A DNA stretch of 64,000 bases from Marinobacterium sp. LSUCC0821 (GCF_012848475.1 NZ_CP051666.1:1639501-1703500), one strand, 5' to 3'. Counted from the stretch's first letter, positions 1 through 10,212 are shown. The notes: generated by a model from the letters alone, not told the origin. Numbers and translations are program-made.

Positions 1-287
1 AAATCGCATCATCAGGTGCAACTGAAGTTGAATATCGCGCTGCGACGCTAGACCTTATCGGCCACGATAAACCAGGCATCGTCCGCGACATCTCAAACAC
101 CCTGGCGCAGATGGGTGTAAACCTAGCGAAACTTACAACAGAGATCACTCCAGGTTCGATGTCTAGCGAACTACTGTTCAAAGCCCAGGGCCAACTTCAG
201 ATCCCAACCACTACTGATATCCACGACCTACAAGATGCGATCGAGCGCTTAGCATCAGATTTGATGGTCGATATTGAGATTGAGTAA
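1..287 (+). CDS. ACT-domain regulatory protein, GcvR-like (C-terminal part)
   Basis: The reading frame is open from the left edge (first whole codon at 3) to TAA at 285-287, giving 94 visible residues. They form an ACT domain: a beta strand (ATLDLIGHDKPGIV), a helix, a strand beginning GVNLAKL and a C-terminal helix. The GHDKPGIVRDIS stretch is typical of tandem-ACT proteins of the GcvR type, which bind small ligands, often amino acids, and act on regulator partners. The N-terminal half lies outside the window, so the exact subfamily cannot be fixed. A bidirectional terminator follows and argH converges from the other side. Confidence 0.7.
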   Translation, partial: IASSGATEVEYRAATLDLIGHDKPGIVRDISNTLAQMGVNLAKLTTEITPGSMSSELLFKAQGQLQIPTTTDIHDLQDAIERLASDLMVDIEIE

Positions 288-304
288 CTCGACCTGCTAG
301 ATAC

Positions 305-332
305 AAAAAAGGCTGCATGATGCAGCCTTTTT
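305..332. terminator. Bidirectional rho-independent terminator
   Basis: A GGCTGCAT/ATGCAGCC stem is flanked by an A-tract on the left and a T-tract on the right, so it can end transcription from both sides. It separates the convergent ACT-domain gene and argH. Confidence 0.9.
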
Positions 333-346
333 GCGCTTTCCTGAGC

Positions 347-1744
347 TTATTCAGCGCGTTCCGCTAAGAGAGCATGACCGCGTTCGATAGCTGCGCGTAC
401 CTGGTTTGGTGCGGTACCACCGATGTGGTCACGTGCTGCAACTGAACCTTCAAGGGTGAGTACTTCAAAGACGTCATCATGGATTTGATCAGAGAACTGT
501 TGCAACTCTTCAAGCGTCATATCAGAAAGATCTTTGCCTGTTTTGATGCCGTACGCCACAGACAAACCTACGATCTCATGCGCATCACGGAAGGCTACAC
601 CAGCACGAACTAGGTAGTCGGCAAGGTCAGTCGCTGTTGAGAAACCGCGACGAGCCGCTTCACGCATCACATCTGGTCGAGACTCAATTGCCGGCACCAT
701 GTCACCAAAGGCACGTAGACAGCCCTGTACAGTGTCCACCGCATCGAATAGAGGCTCTTTATCTTCCTGGTTATCTTTGTTGTAAGCCAACGGCTGAGAT
801 TTCATCAGCGTTAACAGAGCAATCAAGTGACCGTAGACACGACCCGACTTACCACGCACTAGCTCTGGCACATCTGGATTCTTCTTCTGCGGCATGATTG
901 ATGAGCCGGTACAGAAGCGGTCTGGAAGGTTGATGAAGTTAAACTGAGCAGATGTCCATAGAACCAACTCTTCAGACATACGCGTCATGTGCATTAGAAG
1001 CACACTTGCTGCCGCACAGAACTCAATCGCGAAGTCACGGTCTGAAACTGCATCCAACGAGTTGCCCGCCGGCATCGAGAAGTTCAGTAGCTCTGCTGTG
1101 TAGTGACGATCGATAGGGTAAGTGGTACCCGCAAGGGCAGCAGCACCTAGCGGCATAACATTGACACGCTTACGGCAATCAGCGAATCGCTCGTAGTCAC
1201 GCGTTAGCATCTCAAACCACGCCATTAGGTGGTGACCAAAGGTTACAGGCTGGGCAGTTTGAAGGTGAGTAAAGCCAGGCATGATGGTATCAGCGTTGCG
1301 ACTAGCCAAATCAAGAAGGCCAGCTTGCAGACGAGAGATTTCTAATAGAATCTGGTCAATCTCATCACGCATGTAGAGACGAATATCAGTGGCTACCTGG
1401 TCATTACGCGAGCGACCTGTGTGGAGCTTTTTACCGGTAATACCGATCTTCTTAGTCAGTGCAGCTTCAATGTTCATGTGCACATCTTCAAGCGCAACAG
1501 ACCACTCAAACTCACCGCGTTCAATCTCAATACGAATTTCGCCAAGACCACGAATAATCGCATTACGCTCATCTTCAGTCAGCACACCCACTTTCGCCAA
1601 CATGCGAGCATGGGCGATAGAGCCCTGAATATCCTGGCGGTAGAGGCGCTGATCAAAGTCTACAGACGCGGTGAATCGGGCAACAAATGCATCCGTTGCT
1701 TCACTGAAGCGGCCACCCCACTGCTGATTAGTCTTTTCACTCAT
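347..1744 (-). CDS. argH: Argininosuccinate lyase
   Basis: Cleaves argininosuccinate to arginine and fumarate, the last step of arginine synthesis, in the cytoplasm. The 465-residue protein has the fumarase/aspartase superfamily signatures: HTGRSRNDQ at residues 108-116, the conserved His of PGFTHLQ near 160, and the mobile catalytic loop [11 protein letters not shown] near 280-290. The ATG at 1744 is chosen because AGAGGT lies 7-8 bases upstream and the family starts near here; the frame is open a further 9 codons upstream without family similarity. It diverges from hemC, as in Pseudomonas. The length is normal and no key residue is missing. Confidence 0.97.
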   Translation of the reverse strand: MSEKTNQQWGGRFSEATDAFVARFTASVDFDQRLYRQDIQGSIAHARMLAKVGVLTEDERNAIIRGLGEIRIEIERGEFEWSVALEDVHMNIEAALTKKIGITGKKLHTGRSRNDQVATDIRLYMRDEIDQILLEISRLQAGLLDLASRNADTIMPGFTHLQTAQPVTFGHHLMAWFEMLTRDYERFADCRKRVNVMPLGAAALAGTTYPIDRHYTAELLNFSMPAGNSLDAVSDRDFAIEFCAAASVLLMHMTRMSEELVLWTSAQFNFINLPDRFCTGSSIMPQKKNPDVPELVRGKSGRVYGHLIALLTLMKSQPLAYNKDNQEDKEPLFDAVDTVQGCLRAFGDMVPAIESRPDVMREAARRGFSTATDLADYLVRAGVAFRDAHEIVGLSVAYGIKTGKDLSDMTLEELQQFSDQIHDDVFEVLTLEGSVAARDHIGGTAPNQVRAAIERGHALLAERAE

Positions 1745-1901
1745 GCTCTCTACCTCTTCCGAATTCGGCACATCGACCTGGTCGATTTAAAATTTTAAGG
1801 CGCGATTATATCAATCCTCGCGTGTCTGAATAACCCATCATTTCATACATTTCTGATACACTAGCCGGATTATTATGATTTAGATCGGTTTTGGAGATTT
1901 C

Positions 1902-2834
1902 ATGTCCCGCAAACTCCGCATTGCGACCCGTCAGAGCCTACTTGCCCTATGGCAGGCTGAATTTGTAAAAGCGAGCTTGGAATCGCTTCACAAAGACCTC
2001 GAAGTTGAGCTTGTTACCATGGTTACTCGTGGTGACAAGATCCTTGATACCCCACTTGCTAAGATCGGTGGCAAAGGTCTTTTTGTTAAAGAGCTTGAAG
2101 TAGCCATGCTAGAAGGGCGTGCGGATATCGCTGTGCACTCGATGAAAGATGTTCCGATGGAGTTTCCGGAGGGTCTGGGGCTTGCAGTCGTTTGTGAGCG
2201 TGAAACACCGACAGATGCTTTTGTAAGCAACACCTACAACCATTTTGATGAACTACCAGAAGGCGCAGTGGTTGGCACATCCTCACTCCGTCGCGAAGTT
2301 CAGCTGCGCGAGCGTCGCCCAGACCTAGTTATCAAAACCCTTCGCGGTAACGTGCAGACGCGCTTAGGCAAACTGGATGCGGGCGAATATGACGCAATTA
2401 TTCTGGCATCGGCTGGCCTCATTCGTCTTGAGTTGAAAGATCGCATTAAGCACCAGATCTTATCTACTGACAGCCTACCTGCTGGCGGCCAAGGCGCTGT
2501 TGGTATTGAGTGTCGTATGGATGACCAAGAGACGCTTGCTCTACTTGCGCCACTTAACCATGCTGAGACTGCTGCACGCGTTGCTGCAGAACGTGCCATG
2601 AACCGACACCTTGAGGGTGGTTGCCAAGTTCCGATTGGCTGTTATGCAGAGCTAGAGGGCGATGAGCTTTGGCTGCGTGGTCTAGTAGGCCGTCCTGATG
2701 GCACACTCGTGCTCCGAGATGAGATTCGCGGCTCAAGCAAAGATGCCGAGAAGATCGGCATCGAGCTGGCTGAAAGGCTTTTAGACGCAGGTGCTGCCGC
2801 AATTCTAGAGCAGGTGTATGCCGAGCGCGGCTAA
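1902..2834 (+). CDS. hemC: Hydroxymethylbilane synthase (porphobilinogen deaminase)
   Basis: Joins four porphobilinogen units into hydroxymethylbilane in tetrapyrrole synthesis. The 310-residue protein carries the dipyrromethane-cofactor signature EGGCQVPIG with the attachment Cys at 241, the catalytic Asp in MKDVP near residue 83, and the substrate-binding arginines of TSSLRR and [16 protein letters not shown] ribosome site lies upstream of the ATG. It is the first gene of the hemC-hemD-hemX-hemY operon; its stop overlaps the hemD start by 17 bases, which suggests translational coupling. Confidence 0.97.
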   Translation: MSRKLRIATRQSLLALWQAEFVKASLESLHKDLEVELVTMVTRGDKILDTPLAKIGGKGLFVKELEVAMLEGRADIAVHSMKDVPMEFPEGLGLAVVCERETPTDAFVSNTYNHFDELPEGAVVGTSSLRREVQLRERRPDLVIKTLRGNVQTRLGKLDAGEYDAIILASAGLIRLELKDRIKHQILSTDSLPAGGQGAVGIECRMDDQETLALLAPLNHAETAARVAAERAMNRHLEGGCQVPIGCYAELEGDELWLRGLVGRPDGTLVLRDEIRGSSKDAEKIGIELAERLLDAGAAAILEQVYAERG

Positions 2835-3588
2835 TCCGACCATTCTGGCTACCCGTCCAGCAGCAATGCTAGACGGGCTGGCCACCGCATTAGAAAAAGC
2901 TGGTTACTCCCCAGTTCGCTTCCCCCTACTTGAGATCATCGAGGAGGAGTTAGAGCGATCTAGCGACCCTACTCTTCGTACCAAGCTACTTAATTTAGAT
3001 CTTTATTCATACGTCATTTTTATCAGCCGAAACGCAGCTCGCATCGGCATAGATATGATTGATCAGCTATGGCCTCAACTCCCTATCGGCGTTACCTGGC
3101 TGACCATAGGTAAAGGAACTGCAGAGGAGCTAGTACCGTTTGATGTGCCAGTTACCGTGAATAGTGGTTTAGACTCTGAGGCACTGTTAGCACTGCCAGC
3201 GCTGCAAGATGTGCACGGCGAACGTGTACTCATTTTGAAGGGCGAAGGTGGCAGAGAGCAGTTAGAGCAGACTCTTAGCGAGCGCGGCGCCCAGGTTGAA
3301 ACCTTGAATCTCTATCAACGTTCTCTACCTAACTACTCAGAACAAGATCTAGCTCAACTTAGCGACGCTAACCCATCCGCTATACTCATTAGTAGCGGCG
3401 AAGCCCTAGAGAACCTAGCCGAGCTTGCCGATCAGTTGGGCATGTTTGCGAACACCCCGATTGTAGTTCCTAGCAAAAGAGTTGCAGAAATTGGTGCAGA
3501 GCTAGGATTTATCGATATTATTGTGGCAAAGGGTGCTGACGATCTCTCGATGATCGACGCACTGAACCAGCGTTTTAAAAAGGACTGA
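2818..3588 (+). CDS. hemD: Uroporphyrinogen-III synthase
   Basis: Closes and inverts ring D of hydroxymethylbilane to form uroporphyrinogen III, directly after HemC. The family is poorly conserved. The 256-residue length, the two-lobed pattern, the N-terminal TRPA segment, FISRNAA near residues 62-68, and an [11 protein letters not shown]...LYQRS block are typical. The start lies inside hemC and only 4 bases separate its stop from hemX, so the genes are co-transcribed. Confidence 0.93.
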   Translation: MPSAANPTILATRPAAMLDGLATALEKAGYSPVRFPLLEIIEEELERSSDPTLRTKLLNLDLYSYVIFISRNAARIGIDMIDQLWPQLPIGVTWLTIGKGTAEELVPFDVPVTVNSGLDSEALLALPALQDVHGERVLILKGEGGREQLEQTLSERGAQVETLNLYQRSLPNYSEQDLAQLSDANPSAILISSGEALENLAELADQLGMFANTPIVVPSKRVAEIGAELGFIDIIVAKGADDLSMIDALNQRFKKD

Positions 3589-3592
3589 CGCG

Positions 3593-4780
3593 ATGAGCGA
3601 GACCGATAAGCCAAACGGACATCAACAGAACAACGATATAGTGGATGCCGAAGTTATCGAAAGCAGTGTTGAGGATATAAAACCGACACCCGCTGAAGCA
3701 CCTACAGAAACTGTAAAACCGGATACAACAACAGCTAAACAAAGCGGCTCCAAAATTGCCATCGCGGCTGTTCTTATCTCTTTAATCGCCATTGCAGGGG
3801 TTACCGGTGCCGGCTACTGGGGCAAGCTGCAACTCGCAGAGCTGAACACGGCTATCGATAAAAAACTCTCGAGCCAGCAACTTGCAGCTACTGCTGCATT
3901 GACGGATTCACAAACTGCGCTGGCCGAGCTCAACGAGAGCTTCCAGCAAATTCAGGCTGAAAAAGCATCACAAACGGTTGAGATTGCTGCGCTTCAAGAG
4001 CGCCTAAGCGATGCTATCAAACAAGTTGAAGCGGGCCGCAATAGAAGTGAAAACGATTGGCGCCTAGCAGAAGCTGAATACCTACTTCGCCTTGCTAATC
4101 AGCGTGTATTGATGGAGAAGCGTGCAGAAGGCGCCCTCGCACTGTTAAAAAACACAGACCAGATTATCAAAGAGCTGGATGATGTTAGCCTCTATGCGTT
4201 GCGTCAGGCGCTAGCTAGCGACATCGCAAAACTCGAAGCACTCCCTAAGCTTGATGTTGAAGGGACCTATTTGCGCCTAACAGCACTGATCGAGCAGACC
4301 AAAGATCTGCCAACACTGAGTCTAGAGCAGCAACGTCAGTTGCCAGAGCTTCTCAATGAAATGACCAGTAACACTGTTACACCAGAGACCCAAGCAGCCA
4401 TCACCTCTGGCTTTGCTAAAGCGCTAGCTAAACTGGAATCACTGGTCGTCATTCAACAGCACGACAAACCGGTAGAGCCGATTCTCTCTCCCGATCAAGG
4501 TCACTACCTTCGCCAGAACATTCAACTACTGCTCGAACAGGGCCAGCTTGCACTTCTGCGCCAACAGTCTGACATTTACAAAAACAGTCTAACCCGCGCA
4601 CAAACGCTGCTTGAACAGTACTTCGACAAAACCAACACCAATACCGCTGCACTGCTTCGGGCATTGAGCCAGCTATCAAAACTGGAGGTCGCACCTACTA
4701 TCCCTGATATTTCAGGCTCACTAAAGCAGTTGCAATCACACATGAAAGAGATGGCAAAGCTACGCGCGGAGGCTAACTAA
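3593..4780 (+). CDS. hemX: HemX family membrane protein (non-catalytic)
   Basis: A 395-residue single-pass protein. Residues 1-53 are acidic and rich in Thr and Pro, residues 54-76 form one hydrophobic transmembrane helix, and the rest is a mostly helical, coiled-coil-prone HemX domain. Older annotations call it a uroporphyrinogen-III C-methyltransferase, but no methyltransferase glycine motif is visible and the role is unproven; a scaffold for haem synthesis at the inner membrane is the usual guess. It lies between hemD and hemY and its TAA shares one base with the hemY ATG. Confidence 0.88.
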   Translation: MSETDKPNGHQQNNDIVDAEVIESSVEDIKPTPAEAPTETVKPDTTTAKQSGSKIAIAAVLISLIAIAGVTGAGYWGKLQLAELNTAIDKKLSSQQLAATAALTDSQTALAELNESFQQIQAEKASQTVEIAALQERLSDAIKQVEAGRNRSENDWRLAEAEYLLRLANQRVLMEKRAEGALALLKNTDQIIKELDDVSLYALRQALASDIAKLEALPKLDVEGTYLRLTALIEQTKDLPTLSLEQQRQLPELLNEMTSNTVTPETQAAITSGFAKALAKLESLVVIQQHDKPVEPILSPDQGHYLRQNIQLLLEQGQLALLRQQSDIYKNSLTRAQTLLEQYFDKTNTNTAALLRALSQLSKLEVAPTIPDISGSLKQLQSHMKEMAKLRAEAN

Positions 4781-6009
4781 TGAAACGCTTCCTGCTACTG
4801 CTTGCCGCCCTGCTGCTAATTGGCGCCTGGGTTGGCCAGGCGATGATGGAAGACAGCGGCTATGTCCTTATCGCCTACAAAACCACCAGTATTGAAACCA
4901 GCATTTGGGTGCTACTGATCGCGATTACCGTTCTGTTTGCCCTACTCCATTGGAGCTTCAATCTACTCTCTAATTGGAAGTCACCAGCAGAACGCCTACG
5001 TCGCTGGTCTGAAGCACGCAGCGATCGCAAATCCGGTGAAAAGATTATTGCCGCACTTGAAGCAGAGGTTTCGGGCGACCTTTGGAAGGCGCGCAGATTA
5101 TTCCTGCAGGCTGCAGAGCAGAGCCGTGCACCCGCGCTACTGTTTCGCCAGGCCGCACGCTTAGCTGCAGATCAGGGCGACCTAAAAGAGGCTAATCGAA
5201 TTTTGCTAAAGGCGAGCAAATCAGTGCCTGATGCAGAGGATGCCTACCTACTTGAGATGGCCCGTATGGATCTTAAAGCGGGACAGCATGAAAAAGCCCA
5301 GGAGATGCTTCGCAAGCTACAGAAGCATCATGGCAACTCCACTGCTGTTAACCGTGAGCTTGTCACTCTATTCGCTGCTCAGCACCAATGGAACGACATG
5401 TTGCCACTGCTACCAGAACTCAGTAAGCGCAACGCTATAGCTCCAGAAGACTTAAAAGCACTTCGTCGGGATGCAGCTATCGCTAAACTAGAAGCGATGG
5501 ATGAGCCTTCGCTAGATTCGCTTAACGAAGTTTGGGGCGCACTAAGTTACGATGCGCAGAAAGATAAGGTTGTTCGCCGCCATTACATTAGTCAGCTAAC
5601 GCAGCTTGGTGATACAGCTTCGGCACTGACTCAGCTGCAGAAGTGGATTGCGTCAGATTGGGATGAAGATCTAGTCATTCGCTTTGGTGAACTGCGAGGG
5701 GAAAACCCAGAGCAACAATTAACCCTAGCCAAAGGCTGGAGCAAAGCGCACCCTGACAATGCCGCACTTGAGCTTACACTGGCTCGTCTATCTCGTCGTG
5801 TTGAACTTTGGGGCGCAGCTATAGGTCACTATAAACAGAGCTTAGCTGTCAGTGCCCACGCCCAGACCTTGCTAGAACTTGCAGAACTTCTGATGCAACT
5901 TGGTGAGAACCAACAAGCAACCGAGCTTCTAAAAAGCAAAAATTCGCCTCTTAAATTACCGGTACCGAGTGATTTAGATCGCGAGACCCGTAAACATCTA
6001 AACCATTAA
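4780..6009 (+). CDS. hemY: HemY, TPR-containing inner-membrane protein
   Basis: A 409-residue protein with two N-terminal transmembrane helices (about residues 3-22 and 42-63) and a long cytoplasmic region of tetratricopeptide-like helical pairs, for example the repeats around [18 protein letters not shown]. It is the proteobacterial HemY_N family, unrelated to the Bacillus protoporphyrinogen oxidase also called HemY. Position in the operon ties it to haem synthesis; the biochemical role is not settled. Its start overlaps the hemX stop by one base. Confidence 0.92.
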   Translation: MKRFLLLLAALLLIGAWVGQAMMEDSGYVLIAYKTTSIETSIWVLLIAITVLFALLHWSFNLLSNWKSPAERLRRWSEARSDRKSGEKIIAALEAEVSGDLWKARRLFLQAAEQSRAPALLFRQAARLAADQGDLKEANRILLKASKSVPDAEDAYLLEMARMDLKAGQHEKAQEMLRKLQKHHGNSTAVNRELVTLFAAQHQWNDMLPLLPELSKRNAIAPEDLKALRRDAAIAKLEAMDEPSLDSLNEVWGALSYDAQKDKVVRRHYISQLTQLGDTASALTQLQKWIASDWDEDLVIRFGELRGENPEQQLTLAKGWSKAHPDNAALELTLARLSRRVELWGAAIGHYKQSLAVSAHAQTLLELAELLMQLGENQQATELLKSKNSPLKLPVPSDLDRETRKHLNH

Positions 6010-6029
6010 CACTATTTGAGGATTTAAAA

Positions 6030-6530
6030 GTGATTGAGCGTTTCGTTGAACGTTTAATGTATGCAACCCGCTGGATTCTGGCGCCTATCTATCTTGGCTT
6101 GAGCTTAGCTCTAGTTGCCTTAGCAGTTAAATTTTTCCAAGAAATTTGGCATCTTCTTGCACATGTTACTGAAGTGCCTGAAGCGGATATCGTGTTAGTT
6201 GTACTATCGCTGATAGATATTGCCCTAGTATCAGGGTTAATCGTTATGGTGATGTTTACCAGTTACGAGAACTTTGTCTCGCGCATGGATATTCATGAGG
6301 ACACCGAGAAATTAGACTGGCTCGGTACGCTGGATACCAACTCACTTAAGAACAAAGTGGCCGCATCTATCGTAGCGATCTCTTCAATTCACCTATTGAA
6401 GATCTTCATGAATGCAGCAAGTATCGATAACGAAAAACTGCTCTGGTACGTCGTTATCCATCTCACCTTCGTCATCTCAGCTTTTGCCATGGGTTATCTC
6501 GATAAGATGACTCACAAAAAAGCACATTAA
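6030..6530 (+). CDS. UPF0114 / YqhA family inner-membrane protein
   Basis: A 166-residue membrane protein with hydrophobic segments near residues 12-34, 52-74, 105-125 and 135-157. The signatures ([28 protein letters not shown] and a SIHLLKIF helix) match the YqhA/UPF0114 family of unknown function. It starts at GTG with GAGG 8 bases upstream. It follows hemY by 20 bases and ends at a strong terminator, so it probably reads through from the hem operon; a functional link to haem is not shown. Confidence 0.85.
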   Translation: MIERFVERLMYATRWILAPIYLGLSLALVALAVKFFQEIWHLLAHVTEVPEADIVLVVLSLIDIALVSGLIVMVMFTSYENFVSRMDIHEDTEKLDWLGTLDTNSLKNKVAASIVAISSIHLLKIFMNAASIDNEKLLWYVVIHLTFVISAFAMGYLDKMTHKKAH

Positions 6531-6534
6531 AATC

Positions 6535-6569
6535 AAAAAGAAGGGAAGCCAAACGCTTCCCTTCTTTTT
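6535..6569. terminator. Bidirectional terminator after the hem operon
   Basis: A perfect 15-bp stem (AAAAAGAAGGGAAGC pairing with its complement) around a 5-base loop, with A and T tracts outside. It serves the yqhA-like gene on the plus strand and the zinc-ribbon gene on the minus strand. Confidence 0.92.
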
Positions 6570-6583
6570 AAGAATAACTCAGT

Positions 6584-6883
6584 TTACTTCTCCATCAAGG
6601 TGTAGCACATGAAACGCTTTTGGTAGAGCGTAAATAAAATAAGCGTGATCAATCCGATTCCAACTTCAATTGAATTGGGTGCTCTACCCTGCATCGGCAA
6701 TGCGACTACTAGATAAATAACAAATAGGAAAAACGGCAGTGTCAGGATCTGATTTTTACCCGATACGGATAATCCAGATCCACAGGAGGTACAGCGACAA
6801 GCACTACCAATAGGTTTGTCCATGGTAGTTAACGTTTTTTTCTTATCGCAAACAGGGCACCAGCCCAGAAACATTTTCGACAT
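6584..6883 (-). CDS. Small zinc-ribbon membrane protein, unknown function
   Basis: A 99-residue protein that I do not recognise. Cys9 and Cys12 (CPVC) with Cys29, Cys31 and Cys34 (CRCTSC) form a probable zinc ribbon in the first 35 residues. Two hydrophobic segments follow (about 47-63 and 72-88), so the ribbon is likely cytoplasmic on a two-pass anchor. The layout recalls PqiA-like zinc-ribbon membrane proteins but is far shorter. The ribosome site is weak (GGCGGT) and a start at the second Met (6874) is possible. It is single, with its own terminator. Confidence 0.65.
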   Translation of the reverse strand: MSKMFLGWCPVCDKKKTLTTMDKPIGSACRCTSCGSGLSVSGKNQILTLPFFLFVIYLVVALPMQGRAPNSIEVGIGLITLILFTLYQKRFMCYTLMEK

Positions 6884-6975
6884 ATTTATCGACCGCCAGA
6901 AAAATAAGAAGTTGTTAATTAAGCATCATTACGAGTGATTTGCTATTAACGATCGATAGATTTCAAATTTTGGAC

Positions 6976-7007
6976 AAAAAAATAGCGCCAAATGGCGCTA
7001 TTTTTTT
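6976..7007. terminator. Terminator after the DUF3563 gene
   Basis: A TAGCGCCA/TGGCGCTA stem with a 2-base loop, extended by A7/T7 tracts. It lies just downstream of the minus-strand 49-residue gene and could act in both directions. Confidence 0.88.
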
Positions 7008-7023
7008 ATGAGGCTAAATTTTC

Positions 7024-7173
7024 TTAGAAGCCTTTAGAAGTTAGTTCGCGCTGACGGCGCTCTAACTCTACAAGGTTTCCCGATTCAGCAAGGTAACGCT
7101 CTGCAGCTGCTTTGCGTGAATCGATGAAGCTTTTCTTGAACATATCTACGATAGTCTGTTTCAGTTTAGTCAT
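7024..7173 (-). CDS. DUF3563-type small basic protein
   Basis: A 49-residue protein (start ATG 7173, AGGAG 8 bases upstream). It begins with an amphipathic lysine-rich helix (TKLKQTIVDMFKKSF) and ends with a charged segment, AERYLAESGNLVELERRQREL, that matches the DUF3563/YjiS-like pattern of small proteins whose role is unknown. An upstream in-frame GTG/ATG would add 19 residues, but they overlap the likely promoter and lack family similarity. It has its own terminator, so it is probably monocistronic. Confidence 0.7.
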   Translation of the reverse strand: MTKLKQTIVDMFKKSFIDSRKAAAERYLAESGNLVELERRQRELTSKGF

Positions 7174-7320
7174 TTTGCGACTCCTAATACTTTGGTCTAT
7201 ATGCAGCCTATTATAGGGACCAATTCTCAAGAGCGTTACTGATCAAATTTCAGACAGTAGATGAATAAATCTAACCATTAGTCTTTCAGGCTTTCTGACA
7301 GCCTGGTCAACAAAAACAAA

Positions 7321-7343
7321 AAAGGGCGCATCAAGCGCCCTTT
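7321..7343. terminator. Terminator of the gts operon
   Basis: A hairpin AAAGGGCGC...GCGCCCTTT lies 17 bases past the stop of the last gts gene. On the minus strand the stem is followed by a T-rich run (from the A-rich stretch at 7310-7323), which fits an intrinsic terminator. Confidence 0.85.
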
Positions 7344-7359
7344 ATTACAAATCTTTCGA

Positions 7360-8454
7360 TTATCGAATACGTTCACCAGTATTAACATCAAAGAATACTG
7401 CCTTAGCCGTATTCACCTGTACATCTGTACCCTTACCTGCCGCGGCACCCGCTTTAGGTGAGAAACGAGCATGAACATCGACACCATTCCACTGGCCAAT
7501 CGCCATAGTGTCTGCACCCATAGGCTCTACAACATCAAAGTCCATCTGCAGACGGTGTACCCAGTGCATATCCTCTTCTGGCTTAGGCTCAGTAATCATC
7601 TCTGGACGAATACCCAGCATAACTTTAGAAGCTGAGCAAGACTCTAGCGCATCAATACATGGCACGTTCAGCTGGTGCTTATGACCTGCACACTCTATCT
7701 CCACAGAGCCATTTACCACTTCGACTTCAATAAAGTTCATTGGTGGGGAACCCATGAAACCAGCTACGAATAGGTTGGCCGGATCATTGTAGATCTCATC
7801 AGGCGTACCTAACTGTTGAACAATGCCATCTTTCATAACAGCAATGCGATCAGCCAGAGTCATCGCTTCAATCTGGTCATGTGTCACATAAACGATGGTT
7901 GTGCCCAAACGTTTGTGTAGCTTTTTGATCTCGGTACGCATTTCAACACGAAGCTTAGCATCCAGGTTAGAAAGCGGCTCATCGAAAAGAAATACTTCAG
8001 GTGAGCGAGCTAGCGCGCGACCCATAGCAACACGTTGACGCTGACCACCTGATAGCTGGCTCGGTTTACGATCTAGAAGATGATCGATCTGAAGAAGTTT
8101 TGAAACTTCATTCACAACGCGATCACGTTCAGACTTATCGACCTTACGCATCTCAAGACCAAAGGAGATGTTACGCGCCACATTCATTGTTGGGTAAAGT
8201 GCGTATGACTGGAACACCATCGCGATATCGCGGTCTTTAGGTGACACATCCGTTACGTCACGACCCGCCAATTCAAGCTTACCGCTGGTAGCATCTTCCA
8301 GACCGGCAATGATATTCATCAGAGTCGATTTACCACAACCTGAAGGACCCACTAGGATGATGAATTCACCCTCTTTGATATCGATATTAATACCCTTAAG
8401 GATCTGTGTTTCACCAAATGACTTGGTGACATTTTCAATTAACAAAGAACCCAT
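7360..8454 (-). CDS. gtsD: Sugar ABC transporter ATP-binding protein (MalK/GtsD type)
   Basis: The ATPase that drives the importer encoded just upstream. In 364 residues it has Walker A GPSGCGKST (36-44), Q-loop FQSYALYP, signature LSGGQ (134-138), Walker B VFLFDEP (154-160), a switch His in VTHDQ and a C-terminal TOBE/MalK regulatory region, as in CUT1 sugar transporters. Order SBP-permease-permease-ATPase next to a GltR/GtrS pair matches the Pseudomonas glucose/mannose importer GtsABCD. The stop of gtsC lies 6 bases ahead of its start codon. The sugar is inferred from context. Confidence 0.85.
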   Translation of the reverse strand: MGSLLIENVTKSFGETQILKGINIDIKEGEFIILVGPSGCGKSTLMNIIAGLEDATSGKLELAGRDVTDVSPKDRDIAMVFQSYALYPTMNVARNISFGLEMRKVDKSERDRVVNEVSKLLQIDHLLDRKPSQLSGGQRQRVAMGRALARSPEVFLFDEPLSNLDAKLRVEMRTEIKKLHKRLGTTIVYVTHDQIEAMTLADRIAVMKDGIVQQLGTPDEIYNDPANLFVAGFMGSPPMNFIEVEVVNGSVEIECAGHKHQLNVPCIDALESCSASKVMLGIRPEMITEPKPEEDMHWVHRLQMDFDVVEPMGADTMAIGQWNGVDVHARFSPKAGAAAGKGTDVQVNTAKAVFFDVNTGERIR

Positions 8455-8459
8455 AATTC

Positions 8460-9323
8460 TTATCCTTTCACTGCGCCGGCGGTTAAGCCGCGTACGAAAT
8501 ATTTACCAGCAAGTACATACACCAGAAGCGTTGGTAGCGCCGCAATAACTGCTGCAGCCATATCTACGTTGTACTCTTTACCGCCCATTGAAGTGTTAAC
8601 TAGGTTGTTTAGCGCAACTGTAATTGGCTGCGTACCAGGACCTGAGTAGACGACACCGAAGAGGAAGTCGTTCCAAATTTGTGTGAACTGCCAAATGATT
8701 GTCACTGTGAAAATCGGTACCGAAATCGGCAGGAAGATGTGACGAAAGATCTGGAAGAAGCTAGCACCATCCAACTGCGCAGCCTTAACTAGCTCAGTTG
8801 GCACAGAAACGTAGAAGTTACGGAAAAATAGCGTCGTAAATGCAACACCATAGATCACGTGTACAAGCACCAATCCCGTTACTGTGTTTGCCAACCCTAA
8901 CTCAGCTAGGAGTCGAGCCATCGGAAGCAGGATAACCTGAAATGGAATGAAGCAACCAAACAGCAACATACCAAACATCAAATCACTACCACGGAAACGC
9001 CACTTCGACAGCACGTAACCGTTAAGGGCACCAATAACAGTTGAGATAATTACTGCCGGAACAACGATCTTCACACTGTTCATGAAGAAAGGCGCAAGAC
9101 CCTGACATTCAGAGCCAGTACATGCACTGCTCCACGCTTTAATCCAAGCATAAAGCGTTGGATCCTGAGGCAGCGCCAATAGGTTACCGCTTCGAATCTC
9201 TTCGATATCTTTAAATGAGGTCGTTAGCATCACGTATAGCGGCGCTAGATACAAAATCGCAAACGCTGCTAGACATGCATAGATGATAAAACGACCGAAA
9301 CTGAATGAACGATTAGTGACCAT
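8460..9323 (-). CDS. gtsC: Sugar ABC transporter permease (MalG/GtsC type)
   Basis: An inner-membrane permease of 287 residues with six predicted helices and the EAA loop (VKAAQLDGASFFQIFRHIFLPI) that contacts the ATPase. The ATG at 9323 is chosen because GAGGTGG lies 6-9 bases upstream; an upstream in-frame start at 9377 would lie deep in gtsB. It overlaps the end of gtsB by 11 bases. It works with GtsB as the channel of the glucose-type importer. Confidence 0.85.
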   Translation of the reverse strand: MVTNRSFSFGRFIIYACLAAFAILYLAPLYVMLTTSFKDIEEIRSGNLLALPQDPTLYAWIKAWSSACTGSECQGLAPFFMNSVKIVVPAVIISTVIGALNGYVLSKWRFRGSDLMFGMLLFGCFIPFQVILLPMARLLAELGLANTVTGLVLVHVIYGVAFTTLFFRNFYVSVPTELVKAAQLDGASFFQIFRHIFLPISVPIFTVTIIWQFTQIWNDFLFGVVYSGPGTQPITVALNNLVNTSMGGKEYNVDMAAAVIAALPTLLVYVLAGKYFVRGLTAGAVKG

Positions 9324-10212
9324 TTTTTCCACCTCGCAGTTCTGAATAGAGGTAAGGCACGATAATGGCCAACACACCCATCAACATAATCATGGCACTT
9401 GCAGCACCCACACCCATCTGAGCACGGTTAAATGCAAAGGTGTACATGAAGTTGGCAGGTAGATCTGATGCATAACCTGGACCACCACCGGTCAACGCCT
9501 GCACCAAATCGAAACTCTTAATAGCGATGTGAGACAAGATCACGATCGCACTAAAAAACACTGGGCGGAGAATTGGTAGAATGACGTACCAGTAAGCTTT
9601 TATCTTACTAGCTCCATCGATCTCTGCTGCTTTAATCAAGCTATCATCGACGCCACGTAGACCCGCTAGGAACATCGCCATGACAAAGCCACTCGACTGC
9701 CATACAGCAGCTATAACGATGGTGTAAATCGCCATATCTTGATCAACCAACCAGCGGAACTCGAAGGTCTCAAAGCCCAAGTCACGGACAAACTTCTCAA
9801 GACCCAAACCTGGGTTAAGAATCCATTTCCATGCTGTACCTGTCACAACAAAAGAGACAGCCATCGGGTAGAGATAGATGGTACGTAACGCACCCTCAAC
9901 ACGAATTTTTTGATCCAGTAAAACTGCAATCAAAAGCCCTAAGATGAGCGACACTGCGATAAACAGCACACCAAAAACTACAAGGTTACTTAACGACACA
10001 TCCCAACGTGGGTTCTCAAATAGACGAACATATTGGTCAAAGCCTACAAAGTCCCACTGAGGGAGCATGCGACTCTTAGTGAACGATAAGGCGCCAGTCC
10101 AGATCATAAAGCCATACATACATACCAGCATCGCCGCAGTGGTTGGTGCTAGTACAATTTTTGGCAATAGGGTCTCTAGAGTCATTGGCTTTTTTGCCTT
10201 TGACACAGACAT
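9313..10212 (-). CDS. gtsB: Sugar ABC transporter permease (MalF/GtsB type)
   Basis: A 299-residue inner-membrane permease with a binding-protein-dependent transport domain and the EAA motif LIKAAEIDGASKIKAYWYVILP at about residues 196-217. It pairs with GtsC. Between it and the binding-protein gene sits a GC-rich hairpin that probably lowers permease expression relative to the binding protein. Length and helix pattern are normal for CUT1 permeases. Confidence 0.85.
   Translation of the reverse strand: MSVSKAKKPMTLETLLPKIVLAPTTAAMLVCMYGFMIWTGALSFTKSRMLPQWDFVGFDQYVRLFENPRWDVSLSNLVVFGVLFIAVSLILGLLIAVLLDQKIRVEGALRTIYLYPMAVSFVVTGTAWKWILNPGLGLEKFVRDLGFETFEFRWLVDQDMAIYTIVIAAVWQSSGFVMAMFLAGLRGVDDSLIKAAEIDGASKIKAYWYVILPILRPVFFSAIVILSHIAIKSFDLVQALTGGGPGYASDLPANFMYTFAFNRAQMGVGAASAMIMLMGVLAIIVPYLYSELRGGKNGH

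Noticed and set aside
637-1798. Several plus-strand open frames inside argH
   Set aside because: They overlap a clearly conserved minus-strand gene, lack ribosome sites and show no family motifs.
1745-1901. Promoter hexamers between argH and hemC
   Set aside because: TATGAT at 1874-1879 has only a poor -35 partner (TTCTGA at 17 bases). A promoter must be here, but I cannot place it with confidence.
7287-7305. CAGGCT/AGCCTG hairpin upstream of the gts terminator
   Set aside because: A 6-bp stem of this kind is expected by chance; nothing nearby supports a function.
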